Assembly (NCBI GenBank): GCA_964468205.1
Contig: CAYXVG010000089.1
Coordinates: 1 to 19,481 of the forward strand
DNA: 19,481 nt
Direction: 5' to 3'
Origin: CAWELS01 sp964468205
Lineage (GTDB): Bacteria; Acidobacteriota; Terriglobia; Bryobacterales; Bryobacteraceae
Shown here: in pieces, positions 1 to 6,270 of the stretch
Layout of the letters: every line of letters starts with the position of its first letter
Numbering within the stretch: the stretch's first letter is position 1
Made by a program: the position numbers and the translations under genes
Notes under the pieces: model-generated
The model's database searches: none
What the model was told of the DNA's origin: nothing
Seen by the model: only the letters and a program-made list of their open reading frames with translations

Positions 1-1
1 T

Positions 2-511
2 GCGGAGCGGCCAGATGTGCTCGTCCGGCTTGCCCCTCGCCTTCTTGTTGTATTTGCGGAACTCAACCGTCACCCGCTCGTCGAACAGGAACATGTAGTA
101 CATCATCGAGTAGCCGCGCCCCCACAACTCGGGCAGTTTCGCGGCGAACTCCTTCACCGGGAAGGTTTCGTGAAACACTTCCATCGGTTCAATCGGGCGG
201 ATCTTGAAACTGGCCTCGGTCACAATGCCAAACGTCCCGTAGCTGCACCGCAGCATCTTCATCAGCTCCGGGTCGTCCGTTTCGTTTGCTTCGAGGATCG
301 TTCCCGACGGCAGCACCATCTTGATCCGGGAGCAATAGGAGTTCACCTGTCCGAACTCGCCCGGCATCGAACCGTCCTTCGTGCCGGCGCAGGCCGCCGA
401 CCCGATGCTCAAGCTTCCGATCTCCGTGTTCACGTAGAACTGCATGCCGCGCTCTTTGAGGGCGTGCGCTACGTCGATCAGCTTCGCGCCGGCCTCCGCG
501 TTGACGGTATC
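2..511 (-). pseudogene. FAD-binding (PCMH-type) oxidoreductase, 5'-truncated and cut by the window edge
   Basis: Reading the minus strand from about 511 down to base 2 gives one uninterrupted frame of about 170 residues. It contains a classic FAD-linked oxidase core: an E-I-G-S-L-S-I-G-S-A-A-C-A-G-T-K-D-G segment (FAD-contacting glycine/alanine-rich loop), then S-Y-G-T-F-G-I-V-T-E. Both are typical of GlcD/decaprenylphosphoryl-ribose-oxidase-like flavoproteins. These enzymes oxidise an alcohol or hydroxy acid using bound FAD; the substrate here cannot be told. The C-terminal catalytic half lies beyond the left edge. The N-terminal part of the FAD domain is missing: upstream of D-T-V-N-A-E-A-G (near 511) the frame becomes low-complexity, contains no ATG, GTG or TTG, and meets a stop at 575-577. 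The break could be a rearrangement, a frameshift or an assembly join. The family call is good; the pseudogene status is an inference. Confidence 0.65.
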
Positions 512-630
512 TGCTGCCGGGAACGAGCGACGCCGGCCGAGCAGGCCGCTGCCAGCCGCTGGTTCAAATCGACATCAATCCAGATGTGCGGATGCGCTAT
601 GTGGGGAATCCCGATTCCCTGACACAGTAA
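505..630 (+). other. Possible 3' coding remnant of an unrelated gene
   Basis: On the plus strand, from just after a stop at 502-504, a frame of 41 codons runs to TAA at 628-630. Its codons are GC-rich at third positions and its translation looks protein-like, with an L-V-Q-I-D-I-N-P-D-V-R-M-R-Y-V-G stretch near the end. It has no credible start or ribosome binding site. It begins almost exactly where the minus-strand oxidoreductase loses homology, so it may be the tail of another gene joined here. I do not recognise the family. Chance openness of a 126-base GC-rich frame is a real alternative. Confidence 0.25.
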
Positions 631-1012
631 GACCGTGTCATGGCTGACGAGCGCGGCCGCGGCGCAGAGCCGCGGATGCGGAGGGCTGGAGAGGCCGGTC
701 CCCCGTGCACTCCTTGTGAGCGTCCAACTTCTGGGCATCACCGGCTTCGACGCCAGGGTGACTTCCCCGCCGGGTAAGCGCTCCGGGTGCTCGGGAGCCA
801 GGTGCGTTCAATCGGGGTCGGCTTGGCGGCAAGCGCATTTGGGGCCGGAATCTCCGGATTGTGCCTAATTCTTCCTAAGAGAATGAATCTGGTTACCGAA
901 GAGGGTAATGGGCGGCCAGATTCGGCGTTCCCGACCATACCCGCTAGGGACCTCTGCCACGTTGTGCAACAACCCAGGCATTGGCCGCGGGTCAGACTCA
1001 AAGGATAAAGAA
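631..1012. other. Gene-free leader region upstream of the chemotaxis operon
   Basis: About 380 bases hold no gene I can support. Two small dyads stand out. One is a perfect inverted repeat CCGGA-ATC-TCCGG at 845-857. The other is ATTCT-N7-AGAAT at 868-884, in the locally AT-richer stretch 860-900. These could be operator-like sites. I found no convincing sigma-70, sigma-54 or sigma-28 promoter and no riboswitch I could defend. The operon promoter is presumably here because the first gene starts at 1013. Confidence 0.4.
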
Positions 1013-3355
1013 ATGGCAAAGACGAGCACTGGAAGAACGACGAGTGTGCGGAGAGGCGCTGGCGCCAGAAAAACCGCACAGCCGCCGGCAAACGGCCGGG
1101 TGGTTACGATATTGGATTCGCTCGCGGCGGATCTCATGGACGGACGGCTCGACGCGCGGGCCGACGGGAGCGGAGTTGATGGGCATGACCGGGAGGTGCT
1201 GGATTCGGTGAACCAGATTGTCGATTCCCTCGTTCGCCCGCTGCGGGAAGCGGGGGAGTACTTCAAACAGATCAGCCAGGGCCTAATCCCGGAGAAGATC
1301 AATGCACCCCGCAACGGTGAACTGGGTGCGTTGGCCAACAGCGTGAACGTCACCATCGACAACCTCAGGGGGCTGCTGGAGGATGCCGAGTCCCTCGCGG
1401 GCGCGGCGGTCGAGGGACGGCTAAGTACCCGTGCTGACGTAGCGCGTCATCCGGGCGAGTTCGGCTCTTTGGTGAACGGAATCAACCGGATGATTGATTC
1501 CCTGGTGAACCATTTGGACGTAATGCCGGCGCCGGCGTTCATTGTCGATCGGGAGCTTGGAATCCGCTATATCAATAAGGTTGGCGCGCAACTGGCCGGT
1601 TTAAACCAGGCCGCGATGGTCGGCACGAAGTGCTTCGAGCATTTCAAGACGCCGCACTGTAACACGCCGAATTGCGCTACCGGACGCTGCATGCAGGAAA
1701 ACCGCATGGTGAGCGCCGAAACGGTGGCCAGCCCACAGGGCAAGCGTTACGAGATCGACTACACCGGCGTGCCGGTGAAGGACAACACCGGGGAAGTAAT
1801 CGGAGGGCTTGAGATTATCACGGACCAGACCGCGATCAAGAAGGCGGCGCGGCTGGTGGAGAAGCAAGCCGCCTATCAGTCCGGCGAAGTGGAGAAATTG
1901 ATTGTCAACCTGGGCCGGGTCGCCGGCGGCGACCTGAATCTGGAGACAGAACTGGCCCCGCAAGATGATGACACCCGGGCAATCGCCGAGAACTTCCGGC
2001 TGATCAATGAGGCATTGACGAGCACGGTAAACGCCATCGGAAAACTCGTGGAAGACGCCGGCGGCTTGGCAAAGGCGGCCGTCGAAGGCCGGCTCGAGAC
2101 GAGGGCGGACGCCGCGGCGCACGAAGGCGAGTACCGGAGAGTGGTGGAGGGCGTCAACGCCACACTCGATGCGGTGATCGGACCGCTGGAGGTAGCCGCC
2201 GATTATGTCGCCCAGATCAGCCGCGGCAGCGTTCCGCCGAAGATCACCGACACCTACAACGGCGATTTCAACGCGATTAAGGAGAATCTGAACCAACTCA
2301 TCGATGCGATGCACTCGGTGACCGACACGGCGCAAACGCTGGCCCGCGGAGACCTCCGGGTCACGGTAACCGAGCGCAGCGCGGACGACCGGCTGATGCA
2401 GGCGATGGCCGAGATGGTGCAGAGCTTGACCCGGGTCGTCGTCGATGTGAAAACGGCGTCGCGCGAGGTGGCCGCCGGGTCGGAGTCGATGAGCACGGCG
2501 GCCTCGCAGCTCTCCGAAGGCGCCAGCGAACAAGCGGCCGCGGCCGAGGAAGCCTCCTCGTCCATGGAGCAGATGGTGGGCAATATCAAGCAGAACGCCG
2601 AGAATGCCCAACAGACCGAGAAGATCGCCGTCAAGGCGGCGGCTGACGCCGGCGAGGGCGGGCGCTCGGTGGTGCAGGCGGTGGGAGCGATGAAGGAGAT
2701 CGCAAGCAAGATCTCGATCATCGAGGAGATCGCCCGGCAGACGAACATGCTGGCGCTCAACGCGGCGATTGAGGCGGCGCGGGCCGGCGAACACGGCAAG
2801 GGATTCGCCGTGGTGGCGGCCGAGGTGCGCAAACTCGCCGAACGTAGCCAAAAGGCAGCGGGTGAAATCAACCAGCTTTCGGCCAACAGCGTGAAGGTGG
2901 CCGAGGTGGCCGGCGAGACGCTCGAAAAACTGGTGCCGAATATTCAGAAGACGGCCGAGTTGGTGCAGGAGATCAGCGCCGCGAGCAACGAGCAGAACAC
3001 CGGAGCGGAGCAGATCAACAAGAGCCTGCTCGAGTTGGAGAAGGTGATCCAGCGCAATGCCTCCGCAGCCGAGGAGACGGCCTCGACCAGCGAGGAATTG
3101 AACAGCCAGTCCGAGCAACTGATCCAGTCGGTCGACTTCTTCCGTCTCGATGAGAGCTCCGGGAACGCGCCGGCCAAACGCCGCGGCGAGGAAGAGCGCG
3201 AGCAGCGGCCGCCGGCGCAGCGGCCTCGTCCCGCGGCGCGGCCTCGGGAGGAAGAGAAGGCCACCGTGGCGAAACCCAACGGGAAACCGGGAGGCGTGCA
3301 CTTCAGCCTCGAAGAAAGCGGCGATGCGCTCGACCGGGAGTTCGAACGCTACTAG
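1013..3355 (+). CDS. Soluble methyl-accepting chemotaxis receptor, poly-HAMP with Cys-rich PAS
   Basis: A 780-residue chemoreceptor that should sense an internal signal and control CheA through CheW. The frame is open from 908, but ATG 1013 is chosen because AAGGA at 1001-1005 lies 7 bases upstream. There is no signal peptide or membrane segment, so it is predicted to be cytoplasmic. Order: three HAMP-like units (about 30-163), a PAS domain (about 165-272), four more HAMP-like units (about 290-475), then the methylation helices and the conserved signalling tip E-I-A-R-Q-T-N-M-L-A-L-N-A-A-I-E-A-A-R (about 570-590). The HAMP blocks before and after PAS repeat each other (A-A-V-E-G-R-L-x-T-R-A-D in both). 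The PAS domain carries C207, C216, C221 and C226 plus H210 and H215, which could bind a metal or cofactor. A Pro/Arg/Glu-rich linker (about 715-755) leads to the C-terminal E-F-E-R-Y, a possible CheR/CheB tether. The receptor identity is certain; the ligand is unknown. Confidence 0.95.
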   Translation: MAKTSTGRTTSVRRGAGARKTAQPPANGRVVTILDSLAADLMDGRLDARADGSGVDGHDREVLDSVNQIVDSLVRPLREAGEYFKQISQGLIPEKINAPRNGELGALANSVNVTIDNLRGLLEDAESLAGAAVEGRLSTRADVARHPGEFGSLVNGINRMIDSLVNHLDVMPAPAFIVDRELGIRYINKVGAQLAGLNQAAMVGTKCFEHFKTPHCNTPNCATGRCMQENRMVSAETVASPQGKRYEIDYTGVPVKDNTGEVIGGLEIITDQTAIKKAARLVEKQAAYQSGEVEKLIVNLGRVAGGDLNLETELAPQDDDTRAIAENFRLINEALTSTVNAIGKLVEDAGGLAKAAVEGRLETRADAAAHEGEYRRVVEGVNATLDAVIGPLEVAADYVAQISRGSVPPKITDTYNGDFNAIKENLNQLIDAMHSVTDTAQTLARGDLRVTVTERSADDRLMQAMAEMVQSLTRVVVDVKTASREVAAGSESMSTAASQLSEGASEQAAAAEEASSSMEQMVGNIKQNAENAQQTEKIAVKAAADAGEGGRSVVQAVGAMKEIASKISIIEEIARQTNMLALNAAIEAARAGEHGKGFAVVAAEVRKLAERSQKAAGEINQLSANSVKVAEVAGETLEKLVPNIQKTAELVQEISAASNEQNTGAEQINKSLLELEKVIQRNASAAEETASTSEELNSQSEQLIQSVDFFRLDESSGNAPAKRRGEEEREQRPPAQRPRPAARPREEEKATVAKPNGKPGGVHFSLEESGDALDREFERY

Positions 3356-3376
3356 GCCAGTCGGCGGGAGGAAGCC

Positions 3377-3862
3377 ATGTCAACTACCACAATTGCGGAC
3401 ACTAATCAATACTTGACATTCCAACTGGGCGAGGAAGTATTCGCCCTGGATGTGCAGAAAGTCCGGGAGGTGCTCGACTTCACCTCCGTCACGAAGATCC
3501 CCCGGACGCCGGAGTACATGCGGGGGGTGATCAACCTCCGGGGCTGCGTCGTCCCGGTCGTGGACCTGCGGCTCAGCCTCGGCATGAAGGCGACCGAGAA
3601 GACGGTGAACACCTGCATCATCGTCGTCGAGGTGGCGCTCGATGGCGAGCGCGCGATCATCGGGGCGTTGGCGGACTCGGTGGAGGAGGTGATCGAGCTG
3701 GAACCGGAGAGCATTCAACCCGCTCCCCGGATCGGCTCGAACATCCGGACCGAGTTCATCAAGGGAATGGGAGCCCGCGAATCGGGTTTCGTGATGATTC
3801 TCGAGATTGACCGCGTATTCTCGGCCGAGGACCTGGCGGCGCTCGAAACGGACCGCTCCTAG
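3377..3862 (+). CDS. cheW: CheW chemotaxis coupling protein
   Basis: A 161-residue CheW adaptor that bridges the receptor tip to the CheA P5 domain in the cytoplasm. Almost the whole length is the CheW SH3-like fold: Y-L-T-F-Q-L-G-E-E-V-F-A-L-D near the N terminus, V-R-E-V-L, then the diagnostic M-R-G-V-I-N-L-R-G followed by V-V-P-V-V-D-L-R. Length is normal for the family. ATG 3377 has a strong ribosome binding site, GGGAGGA at 3366-3372. It starts 21 bases after the receptor stop and ends 2 bases before cheR, in keeping with co-transcription. It is the only cheW in the window, so it probably serves the receptor at 1013 and the cheA at 8710. Confidence 0.97.
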   Translation: MSTTTIADTNQYLTFQLGEEVFALDVQKVREVLDFTSVTKIPRTPEYMRGVINLRGCVVPVVDLRLSLGMKATEKTVNTCIIVVEVALDGERAIIGALADSVEEVIELEPESIQPAPRIGSNIRTEFIKGMGARESGFVMILEIDRVFSAEDLAALETDRS

Positions 3863-3864
3863 CG

Positions 3865-4701
3865 ATGCAACCCAGCGAGCAACATCTGACCGAGGGCCAG
3901 TTCGAACGGCTGCGGCGGTTGATCCGCGATGAAGCGGGGATCAACCTTCCGCCGGCCAAGCGGCTGATGCTCGAAACCCGGCTGCGGCGCCGGATGCGGG
4001 CCTCCGGCGCAGCGTCATTCGACGACTACTGCCGGGAGATTCACGGCGCCGCAAACGCCGCCGAGCTGGCCCATCTGTTGGACGCGGTTTCAACGAACAA
4101 GACCGACTTCTTCCGCGAACCGCCGCACTTTGCCTTCCTGCGGGACAAGCTGCTGCGCGAGTGGAAGACCTCCGGCGCAAAGCGGACCTTGCGCATCTGG
4201 AGCGCGGGGTGCTCGAGCGGCCAGGAACCCTACACGCTGGCCATGGTGCTGAGCGATTGCTGGGACCAGTTTGGCGGCTTCGAGTTTGAGATTCTGGGGA
4301 CCGACTTAAACACCCACGTCCTCGAAGAGGCGCGGACGGCTGTCTACCCGGCTGCGGAGGCAGAGAAGATTCCTCCCAGCCTGCGGTCCAAGTACCTGCT
4401 CGTGAGCAAGGACCGGACGCGCGAGGTGGTTCGCGTCGTGCCGGAGATCCGCCGGCGGGTCGAGTTCCGGAGGCTGAATTTCATGGACCGTGATTACGGA
4501 TTTCGTGAGCCTTTTGACGGGATCTTTTTCCGGAACGTGATGATCTACTTCGATCGCCCGACGCAGACGCGGGTGCTCGAGCGTCTGGTGAGTTGCCTGG
4601 CCACGGGCGGGTATTTCTTCTCCGGCCACGCCGAGAGCTTGCACGGCTTCGACCTGCCGCTGGCGCCGGTGGCGCCGACGGTCTACCGGAGGACCGGATA
4701 A
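3865..4701 (+). CDS. cheR: CheR chemoreceptor glutamate methyltransferase
   Basis: A 278-residue S-adenosylmethionine-dependent methyltransferase that methylates glutamates on the receptor's adaptation helices. The N-terminal helical part (about 1-75) includes I-N-L-P-P-A-K-R-L-M-L-E-T-R-L. The SAM-binding motif S-A-G-C-S-S-G-Q-E-P-Y lies at 113-123. R-N-V-M-I-Y-F-D at 223-230 and the late S-G-H-A-E-S-L are typical CheR blocks. The beta-subdomain (about 180-200), which in other CheR proteins docks the receptor's C-terminal pentapeptide, has by hand alignment from memory the same length as in Salmonella CheR, so tethering is possible, although the glycines of that loop are not kept. ATG 3865 lies 2 bases after the cheW stop, and the cheR stop is 1 base before cheD. 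Confidence 0.96.
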   Translation: MQPSEQHLTEGQFERLRRLIRDEAGINLPPAKRLMLETRLRRRMRASGAASFDDYCREIHGAANAAELAHLLDAVSTNKTDFFREPPHFAFLRDKLLREWKTSGAKRTLRIWSAGCSSGQEPYTLAMVLSDCWDQFGGFEFEILGTDLNTHVLEEARTAVYPAAEAEKIPPSLRSKYLLVSKDRTREVVRVVPEIRRRVEFRRLNFMDRDYGFREPFDGIFFRNVMIYFDRPTQTRVLERLVSCLATGGYFFSGHAESLHGFDLPLAPVAPTVYRRTG

Positions 4702-4702
4702 C

Positions 4703-5197
4703 ATGACCTGCCTCCCCGTCAGGCAAGTGTACTTGCAGCCGGCCGGGCTTTGCCTGGCCGACGAGCCGGCGGTGATTCAGACGGTGCTTGGCTCATGCAT
4801 CTCGGTGACGCTGTGGGATCCGGTGACACGGCTGGCCGCGGTTTCCCACTGCGTCTACCCGGAGCCGCACAGAACAGGCCCGGCCGGGGAGGACGCGCGC
4901 TTTGTTACCCTCTGCATTCCACGAATGCTGGACTGGATGGCGGGCCGGGGGGTGACGGCGCGGCGGCTCGAGACGAAGCTGTTCGGCGGGGCGGCCTGTA
5001 TCGGCTGGGGAGGCACGTGGGAAAGGTCGATCGGCCGGCTCAACGTGGAAGCGGCCGAACGCTGTCTGGCAGCGGCTGGTCTGACGGTGAAGGCGGCGTG
5101 GACTGGCGGAAGCGAAGGCCGGAAGTTGGTTTTCTCGACGCTTACTGGTGAAGCGTGGGTCAAACGGCTTGGCCGGCGGAGCACGGAAGTATCATGA
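4703..5197 (+). CDS. cheD: CheD receptor glutamine deamidase
   Basis: A 164-residue CheD, which deamidates glutamines on chemoreceptors to glutamate and so prepares methylation sites. The catalytic pair is visible: C32 in L-G-S-C-I-S-V-T-L-W-D and H49 in A-V-S-H-C-V-Y-P. The later E-T-K-L-F-G-G-A-A block is the usual K-x-F-G-G-A signature. The length matches the family. The gene starts 1 base after the cheR stop and its TGA (5195-5197) overlaps the ATG of cheB in an ATGA junction, a sign of translational coupling. With no cheC in the window, CheD here more likely acts on the receptor than as half of a CheC-CheD phosphatase pair; that is inference. Confidence 0.95.
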   Translation: MTCLPVRQVYLQPAGLCLADEPAVIQTVLGSCISVTLWDPVTRLAAVSHCVYPEPHRTGPAGEDARFVTLCIPRMLDWMAGRGVTARRLETKLFGGAACIGWGGTWERSIGRLNVEAAERCLAAAGLTVKAAWTGGSEGRKLVFSTLTGEAWVKRLGRRSTEVS

Positions 5198-6270
5198 GCA
5201 AGCGTAAGATTCGCGTCCTGGTGGTGGACGATTCGGCGCTCGTTCGGCAGACGATGACCGAACTGCTCGAGTCGGATCCCGGTATCGAGGTGATCGCCAC
5301 GGCGACCGACCCCTATGCCGCCGCCGAAAGGATGAAGCATGAGCTGCCGGACGTGATCACTCTCGACGTCGAGATGCCGAGGATGGACGGGTTGACGTTT
5401 CTCCGGCAGATCATGAGCCAGCATCCGATCCCGACCGTGATCTGCTCTAGCCTCACCGAAAGCGGAGCGGAAACGACGATCAAGGCGCTCGAGTACGGGG
5501 CCGTCGAGATCGTGACGAAGCCGAAGGTGGGGACGAAGGAGTTCCTCGAACAATCGCGGGATCGGCTCTGCCAGGCGGTTCGCGCGGCCAGTGTAGCAAA
5601 GTTATGCCGGCTTGTTCCGGCGAAGGAAGTGGCGAAGAAGCTGACCGCCGATGCGGTCCTCGCGCCGGCTTCGGCCCGGGCGATGGTGGAAACCACCGAG
5701 AAGGTTGTTCTGATCGGCGCCTCCACCGGTGGAACGGAGGCTCTGCGGACGGTCCTGGAAGCGCTGCCGCCCGACGCGCCGGGATGCGTGGCTGTGCAGC
5801 ATATGCCCGAGAAGTTCACCGCCGCCTTTGCGAACCGCCTGAACGATTTGTGCCAGATCACGGTCAAGGAAGCCGCCAACGGCGACCGGGTGCTTTCCGG
5901 ACAGGCTCTGATTGCTCCGGGCAACCGGCACTGTTTGGTGAAGAGGAGTGGCGCGCAGTATTACGTGGAGGTTCGGGACGGTCCGCCGGTCTGCCGTCAC
6001 CGGCCCTCGGTCGACGTGCTGTTTCGCTCCGGATGCCGGTATGCCGGCCGGAACACCGTGGGAGTCATCATGACGGGAATGGGCGACGACGGGGCGCGCG
6101 GCCTGCTGGAAATGAAAGAGGCCGGAGCGTTCACGATTGCCCAGGACGAGGAAAGCTGCGTCGTCTTCGGTATGCCGCGGGAGGCGATCAAGCGCGGTGC
6201 AGTAAACGAGGTGGTCCCTCTGCACGGGATCGCGGAACGGATGTTGGCAGCATGTGGCCGGACGGGTTGA
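5194..6270 (+). CDS. cheB: CheB receptor methylesterase/response regulator
   Basis: A 358-residue protein with an N-terminal receiver domain and a C-terminal methylesterase domain. CheA phosphorylates the receiver and thereby activates demethylation of the receptor. Receiver residues: D12-D13, phospho-acceptor D58 in T-L-D-V-E-M-P-R-M-D-G, and K109 in V-T-K-P-K. Esterase triad: S177 in G-A-S-T-G-G, H203 in V-Q-H-M-P-E-K-F, and D299 in M-T-G-M-G-D-D-G. All catalytic residues are present, so it should be active. The frame is open from 5155, but ATG 5194 is preferred. It overlaps the cheD stop, has GGAAG at 5185-5189 upstream, and begins directly with the receiver strand K-I-R-V-L-V-V-D-D. The next gene starts inside the cheB end (19-base overlap). 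Confidence 0.96.
   Translation: MSKRKIRVLVVDDSALVRQTMTELLESDPGIEVIATATDPYAAAERMKHELPDVITLDVEMPRMDGLTFLRQIMSQHPIPTVICSSLTESGAETTIKALEYGAVEIVTKPKVGTKEFLEQSRDRLCQAVRAASVAKLCRLVPAKEVAKKLTADAVLAPASARAMVETTEKVVLIGASTGGTEALRTVLEALPPDAPGCVAVQHMPEKFTAAFANRLNDLCQITVKEAANGDRVLSGQALIAPGNRHCLVKRSGAQYYVEVRDGPPVCRHRPSVDVLFRSGCRYAGRNTVGVIMTGMGDDGARGLLEMKEAGAFTIAQDEESCVVFGMPREAIKRGAVNEVVPLHGIAERMLAACGRTG

Noticed and set aside
820..845. A sigma-54 promoter around TTGGCGGCAAGCGCAT
   Set aside because: GG is present at the -24 position but GC is not at the required -12 distance.
631..1012. A GEMM-type c-di-GMP riboswitch, suggested by GGTTACCGA near 891 and GCCAGG-like segments
   Set aside because: The conserved GCAAAGCC-type core and the paired stems could not be found in the right order, so the resemblance is likely accidental.
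1601..3301. A minus-strand open frame (about 566 codons) opposite the receptor gene
   Set aside because: No start signal or domain and a composition typical of an antisense shadow; the plus strand holds the unmistakable receptor signalling domain.
5604..6251. An N-terminal extension of the MCP-like protein into the cheB region
   Set aside because: The extension would wholly overlap cheB and has shadow composition; the helical protein begins at ATG 6252.
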